Shown here in pieces: positions 1 through 6,433 of a stretch of 8,428 nt of DNA. The stretch spans positions 1 to 8,428 of the forward strand of contig CAIVNB010000056.1 in NCBI GenBank assembly GCA_903907175.1. The letters run 5' to 3'. The notes under the pieces are model-generated. The model ran no database searches. It saw only the letters and a list, made by a program, of their open reading frames with translations, and was not told the DNA's origin. Made by a program: the position numbers and the translations under genes. Position 1 is the first letter of the stretch. Each line of letters opens with the position of its first letter. The stretch comes from an uncultured bacterium (GTDB taxonomy: Bacteria > Patescibacteriota > Minisyncoccia > Phycocordibacterales > UBA9973).

Positions 1-13
1 CCCGTCCGTAATT

Positions 14-784
14 TTAACGAAGGAGGGTTAAAATTTCTGGCTCCCCTTCTGTAATTAAAATAGTATGTTCAAAGTGAGCACTTTTTTTTCTGTCAGCTGT
101 ACGAAAAGTCCATCCATCGTCGTCTATCGTAACGTTCTTTGTGCCGTTATTTAACATTGGCTCAAGGGCAATTACCATTCCAGGGACCAATTTTACTCCT
201 GTCCCCTTTTTGCCATAATTAGGAATAAAAGGATCTTCATGAATTGCCCTACCAACACCATGCCCTGCTAAAACTTCAACAATCCCGTATTTGTGTGGTC
301 GTACAAAGCTCTCTATTGCGTGTCCTATGTCTCCTATCTTGTTTCCTGCTATAGATGCACTAATACCTATTCCCAAGGCCTTCTCAGTCGTTTTCATGAG
401 TTTTAAAGAGGCTGGGCTTACCTCACCCACTCCTACTGTCATCGCCATATCGGTAAAAAGCCCTTTATGTCTAAGCCCTAAATCAATCGAAACAATATCC
501 CCTTCTTGTAAAATTCTGTCCTTTTTAGGGATACCATGAACGACTTCATCATTCACTGATACGCATAAAGAAGCCGGGTATGGTCCAACTGCCCCCTCTG
601 GGCGATAATTTAAAAAAGCCGGATAATCCCCCATTTCTCGAATTAGCTTTTCTGCATATTGATCAAGTTCCCAAGTTGAAACCCCTGGAGCAACTTTTTC
701 TTTTACTTTGTTCAAAACAAAAGCCAAGCGCTTTCCGCCTTCCCGCAATATTTCTATTTCTTCTTTTGTTTTTATTATTATCAT
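14..784 (-). CDS. map: Type I methionine aminopeptidase
   Basis: This cytosolic metallopeptidase removes the initiator methionine from new proteins. The 256-residue product is close to the usual length of bacterial MAP-I (about 250-265). All five metal ligands are visible: D101 (SIDLG), D112 (FTDMA), H175 (AGHGVG), E208 (ALEPM) and E239 (HFEHT). The substrate-binding histidines also appear, H83 in VVHGIP and H182 in AIHEDP. The spacing follows the E. coli enzyme with a constant offset of four residues. A short insertion around residues 60-70 (YRPEGAVGPYP) lies before the SLCVSVNDEVVHG strand, where the E. coli enzyme is shorter. The ATG is preceded only by A/T-rich sequence with no Shine-Dalgarno. 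The gene lies 112 bp downstream of the UMP kinase gene, across a nested inverted repeat, so co-transcription is uncertain. secY-adk-map is a common bacterial order and is kept here with two extra kinases inserted. Nothing is recognisable in the 13 bases after the stop. Confidence 0.97.
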   Translation of the reverse strand: MIIIKTKEEIEILREGGKRLAFVLNKVKEKVAPGVSTWELDQYAEKLIREMGDYPAFLNYRPEGAVGPYPASLCVSVNDEVVHGIPKKDRILQEGDIVSIDLGLRHKGLFTDMAMTVGVGEVSPASLKLMKTTEKALGIGISASIAGNKIGDIGHAIESFVRPHKYGIVEVLAGHGVGRAIHEDPFIPNYGKKGTGVKLVPGMVIALEPMLNNGTKNVTIDDDGWTFRTADRKKSAHFEHTILITEGEPEILTLLR

Positions 785-794
785 AAAATTTTAT

Positions 795-910
795 TAAAAA
801 ATTTTTAATATATGTTTTATGAAACATTGCGCAGGCTGGCGAGCCGAGCATAGCAAATTTTCAGTAGAAAATTATGTGCGTTTCAGAAAATATATATTAA
901 AAATTTTTTA
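795..910. repeat. Nested inverted-repeat element between the UMP kinase and map genes
   Basis: The outer arms are 31 nt each, 795-825 and 880-910, and match at 29 of 31 positions when one is reversed. Between them is a 54-bp core. Its first part (826-850) is GC-rich, unlike the surrounding AT-rich DNA, and holds a small hairpin: GGCT 834-837, AGCC 842-845. A longer imperfect hairpin pairs 821-830 with 853-862. A competing 7-bp hairpin pairs 856-862 with 867-873 around the loop AGTA. The right arm runs 14 nt into the UMP kinase gene and supplies its stop codon and last residues; the left arm ends 10 bp before the map ATG. The pairing is seen directly. A MITE-like or REP-like mobile repeat is an inference. 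A structured 3' end or processing site in the transcript is the main alternative. It is not a typical terminator, as no U-run follows a GC-rich stem. Confidence 0.75.
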
Positions 911-1583
911 TCACCGTCCCCTTAAATTCTTCCCCATCTAAACACTTCCTTAAATTATCTATTGGCTTACCATTCATAATAATCACTTCTATATCATTTT
1001 CATCTGCTATTTTCGATGCGATTGGATCAAAGGGAGAGTTTAGCCCTGGGTTCCATTCGCTCGGAATAAGTTTTTTGTAGTCTGTCCAAGAAATTTTTTC
1101 AATTTTTTTGGCATCTAAATTTTTCTTAGGGTCAGAGTCATAAACATAATCAGTATTTGATAAATTAATTACTTTTTTAGCACCAACATTTTTTGCAGCA
1201 AGTATTGCATCCCAATCAGTACTCTGTCCTGGCTTATATGCGGCCCCAATGATAATCGGCTCATTAAACAAAAGATTCTCAGATAAGTTGAGAATAACTT
1301 TCGAATGAGCTTTCTCTCCAAAAAGAACACGAGTTAATTCCGCATTTAATTGCAAAGAAGATATGCCAATCCAATCAAGGTCGTCTTTCGATGGGTTTGT
1401 TATCTCTTTTGCTGCTTCTTGATATCTTCTGCAAAGCTTCCCTCCTCCTGTAACAATCACAAATTTCTTACCATTTTCAACCTTCTCTAAAATCAATTCC
1501 TTAAAATCTTTCAAAAACCCTACATCAATTTGATCAGGTATTATTAACGATCCACCAAGTGAAATAACAATAGTTTCATCCAT
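897..1583 (-). CDS. pyrH: UMP kinase, archaeal-type (amino acid kinase family)
   Basis: Predicted to phosphorylate UMP to UDP with ATP, the step leading into UTP and CTP synthesis in the cytosol. The 228-residue length fits archaeal UMP kinases (about 225 residues) better than bacterial PyrH (about 240). Visible motifs are the N-terminal ISLGGSLI (7-14), GGGKLCRRYQ (46-55), DWIGISSLQLNAEL (70-83), the PGQSTDWDAILAA segment (118-130) and INLSNTDYVYDSDPKK (139-154). The bacterial hallmarks GGGNIxRG and TTDTAAALRA are absent. Its ATG follows the adk stop after a single base (TAA-T-ATG), which strongly suggests one mRNA and translational coupling with adk. The last codons and the stop lie inside the right arm of the 795-910 inverted repeat, so the C-terminal KNF may derive from that element. 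Another amino-acid-kinase specificity is possible but less likely. UMP specificity is assigned from family motifs. Confidence 0.88.
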   Translation of the reverse strand: MDETIVISLGGSLIIPDQIDVGFLKDFKELILEKVENGKKFVIVTGGGKLCRRYQEAAKEITNPSKDDLDWIGISSLQLNAELTRVLFGEKAHSKVILNLSENLLFNEPIIIGAAYKPGQSTDWDAILAAKNVGAKKVINLSNTDYVYDSDPKKNLDAKKIEKISWTDYKKLIPSEWNPGLNSPFDPIASKIADENDIEVIIMNGKPIDNLRKCLDGEEFKGTVIKNF

Positions 1584-1584
1584 A

Positions 1585-2172
1585 TTATAAATTTAGTTTT
1601 TTCTTAATTTCTTCAAATACAGCTTCGACTGTCTGTTCCCCGTTTATTGAAATAATTTCGAAATTTGGTTTATCTTTAAAATAATTCATAGCTGGAATAA
1701 CTTCATTGAAAAATATGTTGATCCTCGTCAAAATTACTTCTGAGGTGTCATCATGTCTAGCTCGCAAAAGCATTCTTTTTGTAACTTCTTCTTTACTTAC
1801 TTCAATATAAACCACCTTCACATTTTCTCGTTTGTAAAATTCCATCATTTTCCCCAAACTTTCTGATTGAACAACATTTCTAGGATATCCGTCAGTCATA
1901 AGATGTTTATTCTCATCTAAAGAACCTATTAAGATATCTGTGAAAATTGATGTAGTCAAAAAATCAGGAACTAACTCTCCTTTTTCTATTTTTTCTTTTA
2001 CAATTTTTGATGTAAAATTTTCTGTTTTTATTAAAGACCTAAATCCCTCTCCTGTCCCAGCATAAATACACTCTTTACCATCTTTTAACTTTAAATAATC
2101 AGTTAATAGATTTATTTGAGTTCCCTTACCAGAACCAGCTGGCCCAAAAAATACGAATGTTTGTGATTGCAT
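1585..2172 (-). CDS. adk: Adenylate kinase, short (lidless) form
   Basis: Catalyses ATP + AMP = 2 ADP in the cytosol. The 195-residue protein starts with a P-loop, GPAGSGKGTQ (10-19). The AMP-binding segment reads GTGEGFRSL (39-47), a variant of the usual STGDxLR, with the conserved arginine at R45. GELVPD (65-70) and DGYPRN (94-99) follow, R98 being the second AMP arginine. The LID is reduced to RARHDDTSEVILTR (137-150), which has the arginines and DDT motif of short adenylate kinases but no zinc-LID insertion. The start is fixed: an in-frame TAA lies two codons upstream. An AAGGA abuts the ATG with no spacing, too close to act as a normal ribosome-binding site. A candidate promoter (2179-2207) would start transcription at the ATG. 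adk usually follows secY in the same transcript. Here a plus-strand kinase gene separates them, so adk needs its own promoter. Confidence 0.95.
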   Translation of the reverse strand: MQSQTFVFFGPAGSGKGTQINLLTDYLKLKDGKECIYAGTGEGFRSLIKTENFTSKIVKEKIEKGELVPDFLTTSIFTDILIGSLDENKHLMTDGYPRNVVQSESLGKMMEFYKRENVKVVYIEVSKEEVTKRMLLRARHDDTSEVILTRINIFFNEVIPAMNYFKDKPNFEIISINGEQTVEAVFEEIKKKLNL

Positions 2173-2178
2173 TCCTTA

Positions 2179-2207
2179 AGAATACAAAATTTAGGCTTAA
2201 AAAACAA
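2179..2207 (-). promoter_or_regulatory. Candidate adk promoter, leaderless geometry
   Basis: Read on the minus strand, a -35 box TTGTTT (2207-2202) and a -10 box TATTCT (2184-2179) are separated by exactly 17 bp. Six bases (TAAGGA) lie between the -10 box and the adk ATG, so transcription would begin at or next to the A of the ATG. The boxes match consensus only moderately (four of six at each), and the DNA is AT-rich, so the call is tentative. A start of some kind is needed here, because the upstream gene points the other way. Confidence 0.5.
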
Positions 2208-2225
2208 CCCTTAATGTGTTATATT
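2197..2225 (+). promoter_or_regulatory. Candidate cmk promoter, extended -10, leaderless geometry
   Basis: On the plus strand a -35 box TTAAAA (2197-2202) and a -10 box TATATT (2220-2225) are 17 bp apart. The -10 box is preceded by TGT (2217-2219), the TGn of an extended -10 element. The ATG begins at 2232, seven bases after the -10 box, so the predicted transcript begins at the start codon. The -35 box touches that of the divergent adk promoter at base 2202, so the two promoters probably cannot be occupied by polymerase at the same time. Confidence 0.55.
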
Positions 2226-2231
2226 AAACAT

Positions 2232-2801
2232 ATGAAAAAAGAGATAATTACTATCTGTGGGGACTTGGGAAGTGGAAAATCAAGCACTGCCAAAGAAGTT
2301 GCACAAGCTTTGGGTTTTAAACATTTCTCTTCTGGAGATTTTTTCCGTCAGGTAGGCTTAGAATTAGGTTTGTCAGTAACAGAAACTAATAAAAGAGCTG
2401 AAGTTGACCCAAAAATAGATGAAATGACGGATCAAAAAATGAGAGACTTGAACAATTCAGAAAAAATTGTAATTGATTCACGTTTAGCATTTCATTGGAT
2501 TCCAAATTCCTTTAAAGTTTATTTAGATTTATCTCCCGACATAGCAAAAGAAAGAATCTTAAATAGCATTAGAGAAAATAAATTACGCGAGCAAAGCGAA
2601 CAAGTAAAAACAAGTGAAGAAGTTTTAAAAAAAATGACTGAACGTTTTCTGAGTGAACAAAAAAGATATTGGGATTTATATAAAATAAATAATACTGAAA
2701 AAAAACAATTCAACTTAGTTATAGATACAAACAAAAACAACCTTAGCCAGGTTGTTAAAATGATTCTATCAGAATATAAAAAATGGATTGCTGAAAATTA
2801 A
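2232..2801 (+). CDS. cmk: (d)CMP kinase-like protein, archaeal-type
   Basis: Predicted cytosolic P-loop NMP kinase that makes CDP or dCDP from the monophosphate with ATP. The 189-residue product is much shorter than bacterial Cmk (about 225) and resembles the short archaeal cytidylate kinases. It has the P-loop GDLGSGKSST (10-19), an NMP-binding SSGDFFRQ (33-40), AEVDPKIDEMTDQ (56-68), an IDSRLAFHW segment (81-89) corresponding to the archaeal EGRLxGW region, and ERILNSIREN (107-116) near the short lid. The ATG at 2232 was chosen because it places the P-loop at the family position. In-frame ATGs at 2157 and 2214 would add sequence unlike the family and overlap the promoter. It is the only plus-strand gene, divergent from adk and convergent with secY, whose stop codon it overlaps. 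CMP specificity is inferred; a general or dNMP kinase role is possible. Confidence 0.82.
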   Translation: MKKEIITICGDLGSGKSSTAKEVAQALGFKHFSSGDFFRQVGLELGLSVTETNKRAEVDPKIDEMTDQKMRDLNNSEKIVIDSRLAFHWIPNSFKVYLDLSPDIAKERILNSIRENKLREQSEQVKTSEEVLKKMTERFLSEQKRYWDLYKINNTEKKQFNLVIDTNKNNLSQVVKMILSEYKKWIAEN

Positions 2802-4069
2802 TATTCTCGCATTGAGATTTGAGCGTCTATTTTTTTGATTAGATCAAGAAGGACTGAAACTACGATTAGAAGTGCTGTTCCCCCAAGAGCAATAGCTGAA
2901 ATACCGGTCGCTGCTCGCACTATAAGAGGCAAAACTGCAATAACACCAAGAAATACTGCTCCAAGTAATGTAATACGTCCTAATACCTTCGAAATGTATT
3001 GAGATGTGGAAGCTCCTGGACGGATGCCTGGAATAAACGCACCGTTCTTTTGTAGATTTGTAGATAAAGCTTCAGGATCAAAAGTAACTGCAGTATAGAA
3101 GTATGTAAATAGAAATACTAAAACGAAGTATAGCACCGCATACAACCAACTAGTTTGAGAGAAAGAAGTTAAGACATGAGAAATTTTCAACACTACTGCG
3201 TTTGTTGAGCTTGCCATAAAGTTTCCAATCATCTGAGGAAAGAGCAAAATCGACAACGCAAAAATAATAGGAATAACTCCTGCTTGATTTACTCGAAGTG
3301 GAAGATATGTAGATCCTCCTCCATACATCTTTGTACCTCGAACTCTTTTCGCATAAGTGACAGGAATAGGTCTCTCCGATTCTGTCACAACAACAACTCC
3401 AGCTATTACAAACAATCCTAGAGCAAGAAATACGAGGAATAATGGTATTTGAGAAACATCAAATGTAAACAAGAGTTGACTAATTTCTGTTGGAATTCTT
3501 GAAACGATACCAGCAAAGATCAAAAGAGAAACACCATTACCAATTCCAAATTCAGACATAAGTTCTCCGATCCACATTATAAGCATTGCTCCAGCAATAA
3601 CTATAATAATGTTTGTGATTCTATCGAAAACAGTTAAATTCACTAAAATTTTCTGACTTTCTAGTATTGCAAGCAAACTGTAACCTTGAATCGCAGCAAG
3701 AGGAACAGTAAGCATTCTTGAATATTGTGTAAATTTCTTTCTTCCTGCTTCTCCTTCCTCATGATACATTTTCTTTAAAGCTGGAACCATGATTGTGAGC
3801 AATTGCATTATGATGGAACCAGTAATGTATGGACCAACTCCGAGCATGATTATAGACAAATTAGAAAGTCCACCACCTGAGAAGATGTTTAAAATTCCAA
3901 AAAATTGGTTGTTCCCCAAAAATCTACTTAGGGCTACTGCATCAATCCCTGGGATGGGTATGGCAGAAAGTAGTCTGAATACTACAAGAGCTCCAAGCAC
4001 AAAAAGAATTTTCTTTCTCAAAGAAGAGTCTGTCCAAATTAATTTAATTTTACTAAAAAAATTTTCCAT
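2798..4069 (-). CDS. secY: Protein translocase subunit SecY
   Basis: Central pore of the SecYEG channel in the cytoplasmic membrane, which exports unfolded proteins and inserts membrane proteins. The 423-residue protein has ten likely membrane segments. Family landmarks appear in order: IPIPGID (37-43) after TM1, the plug and TM2 region (60-93, including GVGPYITGSI), GEAGRKKFTQYSR (106-118), GELMSEFGIGNGVSLLIF (168-185), the cytoplasmic loop with ERPIPVTYAKR (232-242), LPLRVNQAGVIPIIF (256-270), the FIPGIRPG loop (345-352) and the last helix ending KKIDAQISMREY. The C-terminal tail is about 20 residues shorter than in E. coli, but the core is complete. The gene lies 5 nt after rplO, the standard end of the spc cluster. 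Its TAA is complementary to bases 2798-2800 and overlaps the stop of the convergent cmk gene, leaving no room for a terminator between them. Confidence 0.98.
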   Translation of the reverse strand: MENFFSKIKLIWTDSSLRKKILFVLGALVVFRLLSAIPIPGIDAVALSRFLGNNQFFGILNIFSGGGLSNLSIIMLGVGPYITGSIIMQLLTIMVPALKKMYHEEGEAGRKKFTQYSRMLTVPLAAIQGYSLLAILESQKILVNLTVFDRITNIIIVIAGAMLIMWIGELMSEFGIGNGVSLLIFAGIVSRIPTEISQLLFTFDVSQIPLFLVFLALGLFVIAGVVVVTESERPIPVTYAKRVRGTKMYGGGSTYLPLRVNQAGVIPIIFALSILLFPQMIGNFMASSTNAVVLKISHVLTSFSQTSWLYAVLYFVLVFLFTYFYTAVTFDPEALSTNLQKNGAFIPGIRPGASTSQYISKVLGRITLLGAVFLGVIAVLPLIVRAATGISAIALGGTALLIVVSVLLDLIKKIDAQISMREY

Positions 4070-4074
4070 CTTAT

Positions 4075-4509
4075 TTAGAGAACACTACCCCCGGCCTTTG
4101 TGATTTTTTCTTTTGCAGATTCTGAAACTAAACATTTTGAAACCTCAACCTTAACAGTAAAACTTGTTTTATTATTTAAAATTTTTATTTGTGGAATAAA
4201 TCCTTTCTTTTTCTTTATTACTTTTAGTTTTAGTAAACTTTCTGGATTTACTTCTCCTCCTTTTGGATATGCTTTTATTATTAAGTCAAGAGATACTCCA
4301 ATTGGTTTTATTGCAAAAGACTTGAATTGATATCCACGATTTTTTGGTAGCTTTTTAATGATATCACGAAGTTCTGGGCGACGCTTGTTACCAGCACGGG
4401 CAGTTTGTCCTTTTCCACCACGTCCTGATGTTTTCGCATGTTTACCACCACGTCCAACAATACGATCTTTTTTATTCTTATGTATTCTTTTTAAATTATG
4501 TATTTGCAT
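4075..4509 (-). CDS. rplO: 50S ribosomal protein L15 (uL15)
   Basis: Large-subunit assembly protein that threads a basic, glycine-rich N-terminal tail into 23S rRNA. The 144 residues match the family length. The N-terminus carries the tail motif GRGGKHAKTSGRGGKGQ (19-35), a variant of the usual GRGxGSGxGKTSGRGxKGQ, followed by ARAGNKRRPEL (37-47). The C-terminal globular domain ends with AKEKITKAGGSV (132-143), typical of the family. It starts 10 nt after rpsE with no room for rpmD, which normally lies between them. The context before the ATG is AAAATTTTT with no clear Shine-Dalgarno. Translation is probably coupled to its neighbours in the rpsN-secY unit. Confidence 0.97.
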   Translation of the reverse strand: MQIHNLKRIHKNKKDRIVGRGGKHAKTSGRGGKGQTARAGNKRRPELRDIIKKLPKNRGYQFKSFAIKPIGVSLDLIIKAYPKGGEVNPESLLKLKVIKKKKGFIPQIKILNNKTSFTVKVEVSKCLVSESAKEKITKAGGSVL

Positions 4510-4519
4510 AAAAATTTTC

Positions 4520-5080
4520 TTAACTAACTACTACTTCCTCTTCCTTGCCAGCGATAACGACAGTCTCGGGAACATTTATCTTAACGTACTTAACAGATAT
4601 TCCTTCAAGTGCCAACATAACTGCTTTTGCATTGTTTAATTTATTCTTTGTACTTGATAAAATTTTACCTGTGATATCTTTTACTCCAGCTAATTTTATT
4701 ATGTCACGAACAACAGAACCTGCTACAAGCCCTCTTCCTTTATTTGGAATCAAATGAACAGAAGAACTTGAGAATTTAGCAGAAACTTCGTGTGGAATAG
4801 ACATCGTCTTCGTTAAATTCAATCTAATCATATTTTTCTTTGCATTACGTAATGCTTTGTTTATAGCAAGTGATGTATCTCCTGCTTTTCCAAGTCCAAG
4901 CCCAACACAACCCTTTTTATCACCTGCAACGAGTGCAACACTAAAAGAAAATCTGCGTCCTCCTGCGACCACACGTGTGACACGACGAATATTCAAAATC
5001 TTCTGATCAAACTCTGGTTTTGGTCTTGAAAAAGATGATGATCGTCTATTATTATTTTTTTTGTCGTTTCCTTTTTCCAT
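4520..5080 (-). CDS. rpsE: 30S ribosomal protein S5 (uS5)
   Basis: Small-subunit protein near the mRNA entry site, involved in decoding accuracy and mRNA unwinding. The 186-residue product has a hydrophilic N-terminal extension of about 25 residues (rich in Asn, Ser, Arg and Lys) before the S5 double-stranded-RNA-binding-like domain (about 26-90: VTRVVAGGRRFSFSVALVAGD, GLGLGKA at 60-66, NKALRNAKKNMI at 74-85). The C-terminal S5 fold follows, with IPHEVSAKF (95-103), GRGLVAGSVVRDI (115-127) and LAGVKDI (130-136). A short acidic and valine-rich tail (KEEEVVVS) goes beyond the conserved core. It starts 11 nt after rplR. The next gene is rplO rather than rpmD. The codons just upstream hold only a weak GAGA and no convincing ribosome-binding site. 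Confidence 0.97.
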   Translation of the reverse strand: MEKGNDKKNNNRRSSSFSRPKPEFDQKILNIRRVTRVVAGGRRFSFSVALVAGDKKGCVGLGLGKAGDTSLAINKALRNAKKNMIRLNLTKTMSIPHEVSAKFSSSSVHLIPNKGRGLVAGSVVRDIIKLAGVKDITGKILSSTKNKLNNAKAVMLALEGISVKYVKINVPETVVIAGKEEEVVVS

Positions 5081-5091
5081 AAATTATCTCA

Positions 5092-5433
5092 TTAAAATTT
5101 TAATCCGCCAGCTCTTGCTTCATCGGCAACGGTCTTGATGCGTCCTGTATATTTAAATCCATTTCTATCAAAAACAACTTTATCGATTTTCGCTGCAAGA
5201 CATAAGGTGCTGATAAGTTTACCAACTTCCTTGGCTCGGACACTTTTTGTTCCTTTTGTTGTTTTTATATCACTTGCCGAAAGTAATGTTTTACCAGTCG
5301 TATCATCTATAACTTGAGCATAAATAAATTTATTAGAACGAAAAACAGAAAGCCTTGGACGTTCTTTAGTGCCACTTATCTTTGATCTGATTTTTGCTTT
5401 TAACCTTATTCTTTTGTCTTGTTTTTTGTTCAT
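5092..5433 (-). CDS. rplR: 50S ribosomal protein L18 (uL18)
   Basis: Binds 5S rRNA and, with L5, anchors it in the central protuberance of the large subunit. The product is 113 residues, slightly under the usual 115-120. A basic N-terminus (1-20) leads into the ERPRLSVFRSNKFIYAQVIDD strand (24-44). The C-terminal signature follows: VVFDRNGFKYTGRIK (86-100), then ADEARAGGLKF (103-113). The 35-nt spacer after rplF carries a tandem TATAAAG pair at 5442-5455 but no obvious ribosome-binding site. Position and order (rplF-rplR-rpsE) are standard. Confidence 0.97.
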   Translation of the reverse strand: MNKKQDKRIRLKAKIRSKISGTKERPRLSVFRSNKFIYAQVIDDTTGKTLLSASDIKTTKGTKSVRAKEVGKLISTLCLAAKIDKVVFDRNGFKYTGRIKTVADEARAGGLKF

Positions 5434-5468
5434 TGTATTTACTTTATACTTTATAACTTTCTACTTAT

Positions 5469-6002
5469 TTAGGCTGTCTTCTTTCCTTGTTTACGTCTTA
5501 TGACTTCATCTTCGTATCTCATTCCCTTACCTTTATATGGCTCTGGCTTCTTTAGAGCTCTTACGCTCGCTGCAAAACTTCCTACTAACTCTTTATCAAT
5601 ACCAGTGATTGTAATGTTATTCTTTTCTGCAGTAGCTGTTATCCCTTCAGGAATTTTTACAATTACAGGATGAGAAAATCCTAGTGCAAAAATAAATTCT
5701 TTTCCTTTTACTTCAGATTTAAATCCGACTCCTTCTAAAATTAATTTCTTCTGATATGGTGTCTCTACTCCCTTAATCATATTTTTAATATGTGAAGCAT
5801 AAGTACCCCATAGTGATTTTGAAAATTTATCGTTTCTATTTGTATTTAAAGTGATTAAATCCCCCTTGATGGTTATTGTTATATCGTCACGAAAAATCTT
5901 AGTAAGTGTTCCCTTAGGACCTTTTACACTTAAAATCAAGCCATCTTTCTTGACTTCAACTCCCTTCGGTATTTGTATTTCTTGTTTTCCAATTCTTGAC
6001 AT
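5469..6002 (-). CDS. rplF: 50S ribosomal protein L6 (uL6)
   Basis: Large-subunit protein near the factor-binding site and the sarcin-ricin loop. The 177 residues equal the common bacterial length. It begins with the family start MSRIGKQEIQIPKGVEV, includes VKGPKGTL (26-33), the inter-domain segment SLWGTYASHIKNMIKGV (63-79), KLILEGVGFKSEVKGK (86-101) and LGFSHPV (107-113). It ends with the L6 signature PEPYKGKGMRYEDEVIRRK (153-171). Two repeated L6 folds (about 1-80 and 81-177) are expected. The spacer to rpsH is 32 nt and AT-rich, without a Shine-Dalgarno close to the ATG. Confidence 0.98.
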   Translation of the reverse strand: MSRIGKQEIQIPKGVEVKKDGLILSVKGPKGTLTKIFRDDITITIKGDLITLNTNRNDKFSKSLWGTYASHIKNMIKGVETPYQKKLILEGVGFKSEVKGKEFIFALGFSHPVIVKIPEGITATAEKNNITITGIDKELVGSFAASVRALKKPEPYKGKGMRYEDEVIRRKQGKKTA

Positions 6003-6034
6003 AAATTTATATTATTTATAGTGAGCCTACCGAA

Positions 6035-6421
6035 TTACCAAATTTTAAATAATGCTTCCCCTCCGACCTGTTCCTTTCTTGCTTCTTTCCCTGATAAAAT
6101 ACCTTTTGGTGTTGAAAGCACCAACATTCCAGTACCATTTCTTATAGGATGAATATCTTTCATTCCAAAATAAACTCTTCGTGATTGTTTTGAAACTCTT
6201 TGTACTTCTGTAATTCTTGGTTTTTTATCAATGTAAATTAATTTGACTTCTAAGACATTTCCACCTTTTTTTATTTTTTTGGAAAAATCTGAAATATATC
6301 CTTCTTTTTTAAGACAATCCAAAATTGCACTTTTTACTTTTGAATGCGCAAAGACTGCAGACTCATTGCCTGCGAGGCTAGCATTTTTCATCATTATTAT
6401 CATGTTTGAAATTGAATCCAT
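6035..6421 (-). CDS. rpsH: 30S ribosomal protein S8 (uS8)
   Basis: Primary 16S rRNA-binding protein of the small-subunit platform. In E. coli it also represses the spc operon by binding its mRNA near rplE. The 128-residue protein is near the family length (about 130). The N-terminal fold includes ISNMIIMMKNASLAG (4-18) and KSAILDCLKKEGYI (30-43). The C-terminal rRNA-binding half carries SKQSRRVYFGMKDI (77-90), NGTGMLVLSTPKGILSGKEAR (95-115) and VGGEALFKIW (119-128), matching the standard STxKGxxxxxEAR and VGGExLxxxW signatures. It lies 12 nt after rpsN. Autoregulation here is unproven, but the structured rpsN leader upstream is a candidate target. Confidence 0.97.
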   Translation of the reverse strand: MDSISNMIIMMKNASLAGNESAVFAHSKVKSAILDCLKKEGYISDFSKKIKKGGNVLEVKLIYIDKKPRITEVQRVSKQSRRVYFGMKDIHPIRNGTGMLVLSTPKGILSGKEARKEQVGGEALFKIW

Positions 6422-6433
6422 AAAATATTTAAA

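Noticed and set aside
1..30. Imperfect pairing of the first bases with the end of map as a terminator
   Set aside because: The stem needs several bulges and no T-run is visible before the window edge.
785..820. Promoter directly upstream of map (TAATAA or TATATT as a -10 box)
   Set aside because: The stretch is almost pure A/T, so -10 matches are expected by chance, and no acceptable -35 box lies at the right distance.
663..851. Minus-strand reading frame of 62 codons overlapping the 5' part of map
   Set aside because: It overlaps the well-supported map gene in another frame, has a low-complexity Lys/Asn/Arg-rich product, and starts inside the inverted repeat.
2173..2177. AAGGA before adk as a Shine-Dalgarno
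   Set aside because: It touches the ATG with no spacer; a working site needs about 5-9 nt.
2157..2231. Longer start for the CMP kinase (ATG at 2157 or 2214)
   Set aside because: The extra residues are unlike the family, and they would cover the candidate promoter and overlap the adk start. ATG 2232 gives the expected N-terminus.
5442..5455. Tandem TATAAAG pair before rplR
   Set aside because: Two 7-bp copies in AT-rich DNA are too short to support a function.
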